Shown here in pieces: positions 15,951-25,638 of a DNA stretch of 64,000 bases. The notes beneath the pieces were generated by a model that did not search any database, was not told the origin of the DNA, and worked only from the letters and a program-made list of their open reading frames with translations. Both the position numbers and the translations under genes were made by a program. How positions within the stretch are numbered: position 1 is the first letter of the stretch; every line of letters starts with the position of its first letter. The DNA is taken from contig CAVRQC010000044.1 in the NCBI GenBank assembly GCA_963723205.1, positions 134,981 to 198,980 of the forward strand, written 5' to 3'. The stretch is from CAVQBP01 sp963723205 (GTDB lineage Bacteria; Bacteroidota; Ignavibacteria; Ignavibacteriales; Ignavibacteriaceae).

Positions 15951-18554
15951 CTACCTATTGCTGTAGAAGTTACTGCTCTTGGTTACTTTCAAATCCTGTA
16001 ATTGAGGAGCTTTAATCTTAATTTCAAAATAATAACCACGAGCTATACCGATCGGGTTCCAGGTAAAATTCATTACCCATTCATGCAGATCTCTTGATAT
16101 CCTTATTTGAGGCGCGGCAAATTCTTTTTGCTTGAAATCGTAACTTCCTGAAAAAGAGAATTTCCAGTTTGGAGTTAAATTAAAATTAAAACCGCCGCTT
16201 ATGGTTGAATATTCCGTAAAAGCTAAAGGTGTGGGACGATTAAGTGTATAATTATACGTTAATGATACGTTCCACGGTATGGAAAAATCAGCTTCTTTTC
16301 CCTCTTCATAAATTCCTCTGTAAACTCTGTTTTCATCCGGCATTACTTCACTGGAATCTTCAGGTGCATTTTTCTCTCCTTCTTTAGATTTTAATTTCTC
16401 TCCTGAAAGACTTGTTGTAACAGAAAACTGAAGATTTGTCATTCTTAAAAAACCTTTACCTTCGCTAATTAAAAACTTATTAATTCTTGATTTGGTAGCA
16501 GCAGAATAATCGTAAGGCGTAAATTGAGAAGAACCATTAAAACTTAAGAGATCACTCACCTGGGTTCTAAAATTCAAACGAAGATCGGAAAATTTCAAGC
16601 TATCGGCAGCAAAATTATAACCCATCGATGCATCCAAATTTAATAGCTGAATTTTCTTTTCTTTGGAAGTGGTATCGGTAGGATCAGATTGAGTCTTCAT
16701 TTCAAACAGGTTTCCTACCCTTAAAGATATACTTTGCTGTTCACCAGATGATGCTCCTCCAAATACTTCCTGTGAATACTTATCATATTTCACTTGCTTC
16801 TCATCTACATTAGTATATGTACTATAATAGCCCCAGTTAGGTTTTGAAAAATCCGGACGATAAGAATATGATATAGATGGAGTTACTGTATGCCTTATCG
16901 CCGATATCCCGAACATATTTGGCTGGAATATGCCGAAAAATCTCGTGGAGGCTGTAATTCCTGTACTAAACGTTCTAACAAAATTTATTTCTTTTACATC
17001 TTTTGTTATAAGTGAATCAGTACCCTCATAACTTCTTACATCAGATATTGCAATTCTTTTATTATACCATTTTTCCTGGTACTGAAAATTTGGTGTAATG
17101 CTGAAATAACCAATCTTAGGAGAAAAACTGGTAGTAATAGTATGCAGTATGCCTCCCCTGATACGCAAATTGCCGCCGGTTTTTACTCTGTTATTTAAAA
17201 ATTGACCGGAATAACTATAACCGAATAATTCATACCATTTTTGTTTTCCTACTCCTTCTCCTTTAAAAGGATAGCTTTGAGATTTGTTAAATGTAAGATT
17301 CGGGAGATGTTCTTGAATATTTCCGCTCTTTAAATCCTGTGTCCTGCTGTAACTTAATGAAAGACTATTCCCTGATTCTTCCCATGTTTTTAATAAAGTT
17401 GCATTTGATACAATCTGGCGCTGAAGTACCTGGTTTATATCACGACTTGTAGTACTGAAAAAACTTCCTGAACTAAATTGTAAATTGGCATTAAATTTTA
17501 ATGATGGATTTATTGTTTGAGAATGAGACCATTGTAAATTCCAATCAATTCCCTTCGAGTAATCCGGATCCCCGGTATCATTATATTTTGAGACGTGATA
17601 ATCACCAGATAAATTACCAAAGAAATTATATCGTTTATTGTATCGGAATCTACTTTTCAATTCGAAGCTTCCCCTTGTCCAATAACTACCTTGTAAGTTA
17701 ACATCAACATAATCATTTATTGCCCAGAAATATCCAAAATTAGAAAAATAATTGCCTTGTAGCGCACTTTGACCGAATACCGGTGGAATTATTCCTGAAC
17801 GTCTTCCTGACTCAATAGGGAATACTGCAAATGGCAACGGTAAAGGAAAAGGAACTCCACCAAAAAATAACCAGATCCATTTTGCAACAATCTCCTTTTT
17901 TTGAACTACTTTCATTTCACTGGCATAAAAGTAATAATGAGGTGTATCACTGTCACAAGTTGTATAAATACCATCTTTAATGAAATAATCATTCTTATCA
18001 ATTTTTTTTATCTTAGCCCCGGTATAAATTGCTCCCCCGGTTTTTGTTCCTGCGGAAGAAATGAAACCCCTTAATGTTTTAAAATTATATATCATCCTTT
18101 TCCCGGTATATTCTTCTCCTCCTTCGTTTAAGACAGGAGTTCCTACCAGCTTACTTGGAAGTGAATCAGAGGAAACACCAAGAGCTTCAATGTTGTTGGT
18201 ATTAAAATCAACAAAAATTTTGGCACTTTTTAAATCGGTCTGTTTATATTTAAGTTCACCCTTTCCATATATATCCATTTTCTTTTTGTTAACATAGAAA
18301 ATAAGTGAATCCGATGATGAAGAATAGATTACTGAATCTACATCATAAGTCTTTTTCTTTGAAGTGTCCGCAGCTGTTAAATTGTATGTTGAATCTTGTG
18401 CCCCCTTTACCTTAAATAATGAATCTTTTTTACTTATGATATTTAAGGAATCCTTTGAAGCAGAAAACGGATTGCTAAAAAGAGTATCTTTTTGTTGGGC
18501 AGGTAAGCAGGAAATTCCCGGTATGATAAAAACTAATAACAAAAAAAATTTCAT
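15951..18554 (-). CDS. LPS-assembly protein LptD-like outer membrane barrel
   Basis: 867 residues from the ATG at 18554; a TTG six codons upstream is in frame but has no better support. A signal peptide covers the first ~20 residues. Residues ~60-200 look like an OstA/LptA jellyroll with repeated short strands (KKMDIYGKGELKYKQTDLKSAKIFVDFNT). The rest is a long beta-barrel rich in Tyr/Phe with alternating hydrophobic strands. The stretch FPLPLPFAVFPIESGRRSGIIPP is the conserved LptD-type segment (split here at position 20 for brevity: FPLPLPFAVFPI, SGRRSGIIPP). It inserts LPS into the outer leaflet. Confidence 0.85.
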   Translation of the reverse strand: MKFFLLLVFIIPGISCLPAQQKDTLFSNPFSASKDSLNIISKKDSLFKVKGAQDSTYNLTAADTSKKKTYDVDSVIYSSSSDSLIFYVNKKKMDIYGKGELKYKQTDLKSAKIFVDFNTNNIEALGVSSDSLPSKLVGTPVLNEGGEEYTGKRMIYNFKTLRGFISSAGTKTGGAIYTGAKIKKIDKNDYFIKDGIYTTCDSDTPHYYFYASEMKVVQKKEIVAKWIWLFFGGVPFPLPLPFAVFPIESGRRSGIIPPVFGQSALQGNYFSNFGYFWAINDYVDVNLQGSYWTRGSFELKSRFRYNKRYNFFGNLSGDYHVSKYNDTGDPDYSKGIDWNLQWSHSQTINPSLKFNANLQFSSGSFFSTTSRDINQVLQRQIVSNATLLKTWEESGNSLSLSYSRTQDLKSGNIQEHLPNLTFNKSQSYPFKGEGVGKQKWYELFGYSYSGQFLNNRVKTGGNLRIRGGILHTITTSFSPKIGYFSITPNFQYQEKWYNKRIAISDVRSYEGTDSLITKDVKEINFVRTFSTGITASTRFFGIFQPNMFGISAIRHTVTPSISYSYRPDFSKPNWGYYSTYTNVDEKQVKYDKYSQEVFGGASSGEQQSISLRVGNLFEMKTQSDPTDTTSKEKKIQLLNLDASMGYNFAADSLKFSDLRLNFRTQVSDLLSFNGSSQFTPYDYSAATKSRINKFLISEGKGFLRMTNLQFSVTTSLSGEKLKSKEGEKNAPEDSSEVMPDENRVYRGIYEEGKEADFSIPWNVSLTYNYTLNRPTPLAFTEYSTISGGFNFNLTPNWKFSFSGSYDFKQKEFAAPQIRISRDLHEWVMNFTWNPIGIARGYYFEIKIKAPQLQDLKVTKSSNFYSNR

Positions 18555-18673
18555 ATATGTGCAAGAAAACAATCCGTCAAAAATAATTTTAAAATTCTAT
18601 ATTGGTTAATTGATAAAGACAATTGATGTTATTTATAAATTTAATTATTCTATTCAATTTACTTAAGCTATTA

Positions 18674-19642
18674 TTAAATATTACTGGATTTATAAAAAAC
18701 TAAGGCAGATGCTCCTTTTATTCCGGCATTATTTTTTAATTTTGCTGGCAAAACTTTAACTCTTTTTCTTAGAGGAGTAAGTACTCTTGCTCTAATAGTT
18801 TTACCTGCTGCGTCAAAAAGAGGTTTACCAAATCCGGCTACTCCGCCACCAATTATAAATGTGCTGATATCGAGAAGATTGCTGACAGAAGCTAGAGCAG
18901 AACCAAGGTGTAAACCCATATCGTTAACAATAGAAACAGCGAATTGGTCTTCCTGTTCCATTGCCTGCTGAATAACTATTGGAGAAAGTTGTTCCGGATC
19001 ATTTTTTATTATTTTCCATATTAATGAATCCTGATGTTTTGGCAAAGATTTTTTAACCCTATTTACTAAATATGAATTCCCCAGATAGGTTTCAACGCAT
19101 CCATATGAACCGCATTTACATTTTATTCCGTTGTATTCAATTGTAACATGTCCCACTTCACCTGCTGCACCAAACTCTCCCCTAAACAATTTTCTATTCA
19201 TAATTATTCCACCACCTACACCTGTACCAAGTGTAACCATAATAAATGAATGTAAATTTTTCCCGTTTCCAAAAATCATTTCTCCAACTGCTGCTGCATT
19301 TGCATCGTTTTCAACATGAACTTCAATATTAAATTCTTTTGAAATTATTTCTCCTAATTTTATTTTTCCCCACCCGGGAATATTAGGCGGATTTTCTACA
19401 ATACCTTTTTCAACAGTAACTACTCCCGGCACTCCTATCCCTATACCTGTAACCTTTCTATTTTTTGATAGTAATTCTTTAATTCCCTTTTTCATCTGGG
19501 AGATTACAAATTCCGGACCTTTTTCGGCATATGTTTTTATAGAAGTCTGCTTAACAATTTTGCCGCTCTGAGATACAATTCCAAGTTTTATATTTGTACC
19601 TCCCAAATCAACTCCCAAAGCAAATTTTTCTTTTTTATTCAT
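18674..19642 (-). CDS. ROK-family sugar kinase (glucokinase-like)
   Basis: 322 residues. The phosphate-1 motif GVDLGGTNIKLGIV begins at residue 10. ENDANAAAVGEMIFG carries the catalytic Asp, TLGTGVGGGI follows, and the ROK zinc motif GIKCKCGSYGCVETYLG lies near 172. Phosphorylates a hexose, most likely glucose. Transcriptional-repressor ROK proteins carry an N-terminal HTH; none is seen, so it is an enzyme. Substrate beyond glucose cannot be read from the sequence. Confidence 0.9.
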   Translation of the reverse strand: MNKKEKFALGVDLGGTNIKLGIVSQSGKIVKQTSIKTYAEKGPEFVISQMKKGIKELLSKNRKVTGIGIGVPGVVTVEKGIVENPPNIPGWGKIKLGEIISKEFNIEVHVENDANAAAVGEMIFGNGKNLHSFIMVTLGTGVGGGIIMNRKLFRGEFGAAGEVGHVTIEYNGIKCKCGSYGCVETYLGNSYLVNRVKKSLPKHQDSLIWKIIKNDPEQLSPIVIQQAMEQEDQFAVSIVNDMGLHLGSALASVSNLLDISTFIIGGGVAGFGKPLFDAAGKTIRARVLTPLRKRVKVLPAKLKNNAGIKGASALVFYKSSNI

Positions 19643-19687
19643 AAGCTTTCTTCTTTGAATTAGACGAAATATCCTTATTTATTGTTA

Positions 19688-19709
19688 CAAAAAAGAGGAT
19701 TAGATCCTC
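19688..19709 (-). terminator. terminator between LEA-like lipoprotein gene and ROK kinase gene
   Basis: On the minus strand GAGGAT-CTA-ATCCTC (plus 19695-19709) is followed by a run of T (plus A run 19688-19694). It lies downstream of the lipoprotein gene ending at 19779, and just upstream of the ROK gene. The 3-base loop is small, so the stem may open by a base pair. Confidence 0.55.
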
Positions 19710-19778
19710 CCAAAAATATAGAACTAAAAAATAACTATTTTTATTAAGAATATTATCTTTCAATAAAAATAATTATAT

Positions 19779-20393
19779 CTATTTTGTAAACTCAGCGCTT
19801 ACAATTTTAATCTCTTGAGGATAGGCAATATCTCCGATAATTGTTGTTACTACTGGCTTGGCAAATAATTCGAGATTTGATGAACCGGAACTTGCTTTAT
19901 TATAGCCGCCAATGTTTAATGCCAGATTTATTAATGATTCATAATCTTTATTCTTAAAGAAAGAAGCTAAATCAAAATTCATTCGAAGTGGAATTGTCAC
20001 TATTTGACCTGTCCCGGGTATAGTTACTGAGGAAGCCAAATCTCCTGAGATAGTTTCCTTATTATCAATCATTAGTCTCCATGGAAAATCTTTAATTGTT
20101 GCATTTGTACTTTTGTATCCACCTTTTCCATCATTAGGATTTTTTGCATCAACATTTAAGACAAATGACACAGGAAGGCTGCCCTTGGCTACTGCAGCAG
20201 AGATTTTCAATATATCGATTGTAGAGAAATCCTGTATTTTTGTTTTTCCGCTTATAGATACACCGTTAAGAGTAAAATTATTTACTGCTCCCAGCTTAAA
20301 TTGCAGTCTTGAAATATTAACTATTGTCTGGTAAACACTGCAGCTTAAATTTATGAAGATAATAAACGGTAGAAATAATAAAATTTTTTTCAT
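19779..20393 (-). CDS. LEA14-like (LEA_2) lipoprotein
   Basis: 204 residues. Signal peptide with lipobox FINLSC (Cys18), so lipid-anchored. The mature part shows the LEA_2 beta-sandwich pattern: LNGVSISGKTKIQDF, a VSFVLNVDAKNPND core (the family NPN motif), a short GKGGYKSTNATIKDFPW strand pair, then VTIPGTGQIVTIPLRMNFD. Proteins of this type occur widely in Bacteroidota outer or periplasmic space; function unknown. It lies between the Gfo/Idh gene and the ROK gene on the same strand. Confidence 0.75.
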   Translation of the reverse strand: MKKILLFLPFIIFINLSCSVYQTIVNISRLQFKLGAVNNFTLNGVSISGKTKIQDFSTIDILKISAAVAKGSLPVSFVLNVDAKNPNDGKGGYKSTNATIKDFPWRLMIDNKETISGDLASSVTIPGTGQIVTIPLRMNFDLASFFKNKDYESLINLALNIGGYNKASSGSSNLELFAKPVVTTIIGDIAYPQEIKIVSAEFTK

Positions 20394-20470
20394 AATAATG
20401 AATTGTTTAATTTCTTATTGCGTAATTGTTTTACTGTTATTTTATTCTAACAATTAAAACAGTTTATCAA

Positions 20471-21460
20471 TTAAATAATCTTTTGTTCTTCAATTTTTAC
20501 GATAATCATTTGTGCCACCTTAAGTGCTTTTAAACCATCTTCACCTGAAACAACCGGTTTTTCATTCTGTAAAACAGAATTAACGAACAACTGCAGCTCA
20601 TATGATAGTGCATTAATTTCTCTTACTTCAGGTTGCTCATAGATTAGACGTTTCTTTTTATCTCCTATGCCTATTTCACCAAAAGAGACAGATGAACCTT
20701 CGACATTTTGTTCAACGGGGAGAAGCCTATATAGCTCGGAAACACCAGTAATAAAATCCAGAGCAATATAATTATCTCTCTGGAAGATCCTCATTTTTCT
20801 CATTTTTTTCTGAGATATTCTGCTTGCTGTTACATTAGCTACTGCCCCATTCTCGAACTGAATTCTGGCATTAGCTATATCGATATTATCAGAAACAACA
20901 GCAACCCCGCTTGCTTCTACATGATTCACTTCGCTTTTTATAAGGCTCAATATAACATCAATGTCATGGATCATTAAATCTAAAACGACTGCAACATCGG
21001 TTCCTCTTGGGTTAAACTGAGCGAGTCTATCGGTTTGAATAAACATAGGTTTAATAATATATTTTTCAAGTGAAACAAGTGCAGGATTAAACCTTTCAAT
21101 ATGACCTACCTGAAGATTCAATTTATTTTCATTTGAAATTCTTACTAGTTCCTCTGCTTCGGAAATAGTTGTGGTAATCGGTTTTTCAACAAATACATGC
21201 TTTCCCATTTCCAGAGCTTTTTTCACCAGATCATAATGAGAACTTGTTGTAGCAGCAACTGATACTGCATCAACTTTACCTATAAGAGTATTTATATCTT
21301 CAAATTCGGTTACACTATACTCGGATGCAGCAGCTTTAGATTGGATAAAATTTTTATCGTATACACCGATTAATTCACAATTTTTTATGTGTTTAAACAT
21401 CTTTACATGAAGTTTACCCAAATGACCGGTTCCAATAACACCGATTTTTAAATTGTTCAT
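20471..21460 (-). CDS. Gfo/Idh/MocA family oxidoreductase
   Basis: 329 residues. The N-terminal Rossmann motif GVIGTGHLGKLHVKMF (7-22), the signature HVFVEKPITTTISEAEEL near 90 with the catalytic Lys, and NLQVGHIERFNPAL are typical. MIHDIDVILSLI carries the conserved His/Asp. An NAD(P)-dependent sugar dehydrogenase or similar. The GHIERFNPA motif resembles UDP-GlcNAc-type or lipid-A precursor dehydrogenases (GnnA-like); this would fit nearby envelope genes but is inference. A second, different family member is at 62345-63361. Confidence 0.85.
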   Translation of the reverse strand: MNNLKIGVIGTGHLGKLHVKMFKHIKNCELIGVYDKNFIQSKAAASEYSVTEFEDINTLIGKVDAVSVAATTSSHYDLVKKALEMGKHVFVEKPITTTISEAEELVRISNENKLNLQVGHIERFNPALVSLEKYIIKPMFIQTDRLAQFNPRGTDVAVVLDLMIHDIDVILSLIKSEVNHVEASGVAVVSDNIDIANARIQFENGAVANVTASRISQKKMRKMRIFQRDNYIALDFITGVSELYRLLPVEQNVEGSSVSFGEIGIGDKKKRLIYEQPEVREINALSYELQLFVNSVLQNEKPVVSGEDGLKALKVAQMIIVKIEEQKII

Positions 21461-21533
21461 ATTAATTTAAGATATAAATTAAAAATGCAGATTAAGGATC
21501 ATTTTTTAGCAATTAATCCTCAAATAAGCCGTA

Positions 21534-22766
21534 TTATTTAGTAATAATTTTTTGATAGCCGATAATTCTGTCATATCCGCCATAATTTTGATCATTATAA
21601 TATAAAAATATATAATAAACATTTGAAGTTTCCCAAAAGTTACCCTCAAGCACAAGCCAGTCCGGATTTTCTATCTTATCTCCGATTATATCTGCGGCAA
21701 CATACTGGTAGTCATAAATTCCTCTTTTAAGTGAAATTGTTTTAGTATAAACTCCACCAATGTTCGTCATCTTATATTCTGGTAAAATCCGCCAATGATT
21801 AAATGCACCAACCAAAAATATACTTTGAAAATTATTATCCGGCGGCCGGATTTTAAATGTTACATTTAAATAATCAGCGTAATCATTTTGGTAATTTAGA
21901 TATATTGAGCCTCCGTGAAGGTCCTTGTTCCCTTCTTTATAGAATCTGGAATAATCCATTCCGTCAAAATGTGCAGGGACATCTTTATGATTATAAATAT
22001 TATAATTTCTCAAATCTATCTCCCGGTATCCATTTCCAGGATGAATATCCCTTGCGATAAAGGAAAAATTTCTGTTTCCATCCCAGTAGTACTGTCGTGT
22101 ATTCGTATTAAAATTCCTGTTTATTATAAACGGGTAATATACTTTTTCGTTTTCAACTATTTCCATGTGATCAACATAGGAAGGATAATATTCTTGAGGC
22201 AGATAGAATTTAGTAGTTATATTGAAGATTTTTGCCAGTACAGGGGGTGAATATACTTTATCTTCAAGAACTTCATTTTTCTTTGTAACATTCAGCTTAA
22301 CATTAGACGTTACTACGTAAAATCTTCCGGATGCATATGTTTTTGACGTATCCTGTGCATCGGTTATAAAAAACATCCACTTCCCTGAAAATGGAAAATC
22401 TATATAATTATTTTTATTCGGCACAGACCCTTCATAATGGTAATGTGCATCCATCACTGTAGAAGGCAGAAGGACAAAATTCAGATTATATTCGATATTT
22501 TTTCCGTAATTTAATAAAAATATATTCTGATAAGGTTTCCAGTTTCTATCACAGAATCTAAAAACTATAACTAAGTTCGGCTCATAATCTGATTTAATAT
22601 CGAATTGTATGTTTAATCGACTATCAAAAAAGACTACAGGAATTTCAGTTTCTTTATCAGTAAAGGCTTTTAAGCTTTTAATTTCAATTTTCTGTGAATA
22701 TGTATTTGTAAATATTGCAAAGAGGAATAAAAAAAGTAGTTTTATACGGTACACTAAATTCCCCAT
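21534..22766 (-). CDS. T9SS plug-type protein (DUF5103)
   Basis: 410 residues. Signal peptide at about 1-24. The DUF5103 layout is visible: VRFCDRNWKPYQN-like region, YHYEGSVPNKNNYIDFPFSGKW, a YASGRFYVV strand, and the C-terminal FLVGAFNHWRILPEYKM, a glycogen-binding-like fold. Proteins of this family act as the plug of the SprA channel in the T9SS, which fits the T9SS sorting domains in this window. The start codon of this gene follows directly after the stop of the next upstream small gene. Confidence 0.85.
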   Translation of the reverse strand: MGNLVYRIKLLFLFLFAIFTNTYSQKIEIKSLKAFTDKETEIPVVFFDSRLNIQFDIKSDYEPNLVIVFRFCDRNWKPYQNIFLLNYGKNIEYNLNFVLLPSTVMDAHYHYEGSVPNKNNYIDFPFSGKWMFFITDAQDTSKTYASGRFYVVTSNVKLNVTKKNEVLEDKVYSPPVLAKIFNITTKFYLPQEYYPSYVDHMEIVENEKVYYPFIINRNFNTNTRQYYWDGNRNFSFIARDIHPGNGYREIDLRNYNIYNHKDVPAHFDGMDYSRFYKEGNKDLHGGSIYLNYQNDYADYLNVTFKIRPPDNNFQSIFLVGAFNHWRILPEYKMTNIGGVYTKTISLKRGIYDYQYVAADIIGDKIENPDWLVLEGNFWETSNVYYIFLYYNDQNYGGYDRIIGYQKIITK

Positions 22767-23006
22767 TTAGAAATTAAAAATTTCAATGCATTTAATATAT
22801 TGATAAGGTACAAAAATTTTAACCAGCTGCTTTTCTCTTTCTGTTTCTAATAATAATCCGTCATCATATGCATTTACCAACTTTCCCGTTTTAAAAACTA
22901 TTTCATATAAAGGGCTATCGGAAATAGTATCAATTGCGAGTCCATAATTTTCATAAAGAGTAATATGAAGTGTTTGTCCGACATATTCTTTCCAATCAAT
23001 TTTCAT
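22767..23006 (-). CDS. small conserved-looking protein of unknown function
   Basis: 79 residues, cytoplasmic, no signal peptide. Reads as a small beta-rich domain: WKEYVGQTLHITLYENYGLAI, VFKTGKLVNAYDDGLLLET, IFVPYQYIKCIEIF. This pattern (GKLV, DGLLL, VPYxxIKCIE) is close to small LSm/Hfq-like sheets, but I do not claim membership. It overlaps the upstream gene by 4 bases (ATGA) and abuts the T9SS plug-type gene, so the three form one tight operon. Confidence 0.7.
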   Translation of the reverse strand: MKIDWKEYVGQTLHITLYENYGLAIDTISDSPLYEIVFKTGKLVNAYDDGLLLETEREKQLVKIFVPYQYIKCIEIFNF

Positions 23007-23722
23007 TCATCGCCTTTTATTAGTTTGTTTAATTCCTGTTTAAATGCTGGTAAATCTTCGCATAAATAATAATTCTTTAAAAATTGAGAGGCAACGGATT
23101 TTTCACCTGCATTAATATAATTCACATATGCAGCAACAATCGGGGCTTTTTCAGCATCTGATGCTTTACAGTTTTTCGGATTATCATTAAAATAATCATC
23201 AAGATAATTTATTATACTTTCATTCTCATTAATAAAAACATTATATACTTCATCATTAACTAAAAAAATTGATGAATCTTCATATCGCCAGCAGTTTATC
23301 GGGATAAAATAATTATCGTTCCGGTTATTAAATTGTTCAAAATCAATATTGCCAGAAATTATTATTGTCCCGCCTATCTCACTGCTTGTAGCTTCATACG
23401 GCTCAGTTGTTCCGGATACTATAGAATCTATGAAAGAAAATTTATCTATTGTATTATATATATAAAGAGTAAACCATGGCAGACCCTTATTAGTTGTTGA
23501 ATCCAATACAAGATATTCATCTAAATTATCATCATTTAAATCTGAAATGTAAGGGCTTGGATTGATAAATTTTTTCTTGTAGATTATTCCATTACTGTTG
23601 TCAAACGCACTTAGTTCATTATTTTGAAACGTTAAATAAAAATTATCAAAACTTAATGTATCTTCTTGTGCAAATAAATTTATTGAGAAAAATAATAAGA
23701 AGGATAGAACGAAATTTTTCAT
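23003..23722 (-). CDS. exported protein of unknown function (FG-GAP/VCBS-like)
   Basis: 239 residues from the ATG at 23722; an in-frame TTG at 23797 would add 25 residues that hide the signal peptide, so the ATG is preferred. Signal peptide MKNFVLSFLLFFSINLFAQ. PYISDLNDDNLDEYLVLDS is the Ca-binding-like DxNxDxxxD pattern of FG-GAP repeats. The C-terminal part is helical and Lys/Glu-rich. Its stop overlaps the next gene's start by 4 bases. Function unknown. Confidence 0.6.
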   Translation of the reverse strand: MKNFVLSFLLFFSINLFAQEDTLSFDNFYLTFQNNELSAFDNSNGIIYKKKFINPSPYISDLNDDNLDEYLVLDSTTNKGLPWFTLYIYNTIDKFSFIDSIVSGTTEPYEATSSEIGGTIIISGNIDFEQFNNRNDNYFIPINCWRYEDSSIFLVNDEVYNVFINENESIINYLDDYFNDNPKNCKASDAEKAPIVAAYVNYINAGEKSVASQFLKNYYLCEDLPAFKQELNKLIKGDE

Positions 23723-23898
23723 ATTTCGTGAAGAATTCCCATGTTTATTTAAATACAAATATAACAGTTTGATTTTAATATTAAAGGGGGAAATCAAATA
23801 TATTTGATTAAAAATAATAAGAGAATTATCCCCGTTTTTTTATTCTCAACTTTAATTTCTAATTAAACTTTATTAAAACCAAAAGCCTTCAGGACCAG

Positions 23899-25284
23899 CT
23901 AAAGGTTTTTTATTTCGTTTGTCAGTTTAGTAATAGCGTCTTTGGCATCTCCAAAGTACATTAAAGAATTATCCTTATAAAACAGCTCGTTTTCAATTCC
24001 CGCATAACCCGGATTTAATGAACGTTTATTTATCACAACTGTTTTTGCATAATCTACATTGAGAATAGGCATTCCGTAAATCGGACTGTTTTGATCATGC
24101 CTGGCAGCCGGATTAACAACATCATTAGCTCCAACTATGAAAGCTATATCTGTATTGGCAAAATCATCATTTATATCTTCAAGTGCATAAAGTTTATCAT
24201 AAGGAACATTAGCTTCAGCCAGAAGGACATTCATGTGCCCAGGCATTCTGCCTGCAACCGGGTGAATAGCAAATCTTACATTTATACTCTTTTTTTCAAG
24301 TACATTCATTAATTCTCTGATTGCATGCTGAGCTTGCGCTACTGCCATTCCATAACCAGGAACAATAATAACATTGCTCACCGAATCAAATAACATGGCC
24401 AGTTCTTCAGCATCAACAGATTTTACATTTCCTTTCGGCACAGAGCCATCGCCGCTAACTGCAGCAACAGAACCAGCCGAAGCCCATCCACCTACTAACA
24501 CATTCATCAATGATCTATTCATACCTTTACACATTATATTGGTAAGAATAATTCCGGATGCTCCTACAAGTGCTCCTGCAATTATTAGCTCATTATTTTG
24601 TAGGATAAAACCCGTTGTAGCACCTGCTAAACCGGAATATGAATTTAACAATGATATTGCTACAGGCATATCTGCTCCGCCTATAGGTAGCACAAGCAGT
24701 ACTCCAAGAATCAAGGATGCTATTGTAATGATTATTGTAAGAGCAGACAATTCAGGATTTATTATTACAAATATACCCCCGGTAATCACAAGTAGTAATA
24801 ATAATGCGTTTAACGGATGTTGTCCAGGGTATTTAATTACTTTACCGCTAACAATTCCTTGTAATTTCCCGAATGCAATCATTGAACCTGTAAATGTAAC
24901 GCTGCCTATTAACAAACTAAGAACAATTGCCACTCCTGTATTTATTGGAATATTAGGATTCATCTTATAATATTCAGCCAAAGCCACCAGAGTTGAGGCT
25001 CCTCCACCAAAACCATTTAACATCCCAACCATTTGCGGCATACCTGTCATAGGAATTTTCATTGCCATAATTGTCCCGATAGCAGAACCGATTATGACTC
25101 CAACAATAATCCATTCAAATGTTAAAACCTGTTTATCAAAAAGAGTGATAACTATCGCTAAGAACATTCCGATTGAAGCGTATAAATTTCCCTTCCGCGC
25201 AGTCTTTGGGGATGATAAATATTTTATACCGAATATGAAAAAGACTGATGAAATCAGATATATAATTTCAATAACAATTCTCAT
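23899..25284 (-). CDS. pntB: NAD(P) transhydrogenase subunit beta
   Basis: 461 residues. About nine transmembrane segments in the first ~270 residues (e.g. GSAIGTIMAMKIPMTGMPQM, LSLLIGSVTFTGSMIAFGKL). The NADP-binding dIII domain follows with VIIVPGYGMAVAQAQHAI (about 308) and a Rossmann fold to the end, including VGANDVVNPAAR. It couples proton movement to NADH/NADP+ hydride transfer in the inner membrane, together with the two pntA parts upstream. The three genes are in the usual split-subunit order. Confidence 0.95.
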   Translation of the reverse strand: MRIVIEIIYLISSVFFIFGIKYLSSPKTARKGNLYASIGMFLAIVITLFDKQVLTFEWIIVGVIIGSAIGTIMAMKIPMTGMPQMVGMLNGFGGGASTLVALAEYYKMNPNIPINTGVAIVLSLLIGSVTFTGSMIAFGKLQGIVSGKVIKYPGQHPLNALLLLLVITGGIFVIINPELSALTIIITIASLILGVLLVLPIGGADMPVAISLLNSYSGLAGATTGFILQNNELIIAGALVGASGIILTNIMCKGMNRSLMNVLVGGWASAGSVAAVSGDGSVPKGNVKSVDAEELAMLFDSVSNVIIVPGYGMAVAQAQHAIRELMNVLEKKSINVRFAIHPVAGRMPGHMNVLLAEANVPYDKLYALEDINDDFANTDIAFIVGANDVVNPAARHDQNSPIYGMPILNVDYAKTVVINKRSLNPGYAGIENELFYKDNSLMYFGDAKDAITKLTNEIKNL

Positions 25285-25292
25285 TTTTCAAC

Positions 25293-25577
25293 TCATTTCT
25301 TTTTAAACATTTTGAGCATACGGTCGGTTACCAAAAAGCCGCCGACAACATTTATCATTGCAAAAATTACGGCTATTAAACCAAATATGGTACTTATTGT
25401 AAAATCTTTCATTCCTGCACTTAATAGTGCACCAACAATTGTGATTCCTGAGATTGCATTGGAACCGGACATTAAAGGTGTATGCAGTGTTGGAGGTACT
25501 TTTGTAATCAATTCAAAACCGACAAAAATTGCTAAAACAAATACATATATTTGCATTAAAAAGCTTAAGGTTTCCAT
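25293..25577 (-). CDS. pntA2: NAD(P) transhydrogenase subunit alpha, membrane part
   Basis: 94 residues. Three transmembrane segments (YVFVLAIFVGFELI, AISGITIVGALLSAGM, IFGLIAVIFAMINVVGGFLV) and TPLMSGSNAISGIT, the typical membrane part of a split PntA. It completes the proton channel of the transhydrogenase. Its stop lies only 8 bases before the pntB start, and it is 61 bases after pntA1. The split alpha subunit (A1+A2) is the normal form in this lineage and in alphaproteobacteria. Confidence 0.93.
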   Translation of the reverse strand: METLSFLMQIYVFVLAIFVGFELITKVPPTLHTPLMSGSNAISGITIVGALLSAGMKDFTISTIFGLIAVIFAMINVVGGFLVTDRMLKMFKKK

Positions 25578-25638
25578 TTACATCCTCATTATTTTGTATT
25601 TTATTTTCATTTTCTTAAACGTAATTCTAAATTAAGTT

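Noticed and set aside
24374..24970. 198-residue frame antisense to pntB
   Set aside because: Lies fully inside the well-supported pntB gene on the other strand; composition follows the membrane segments of pntB.
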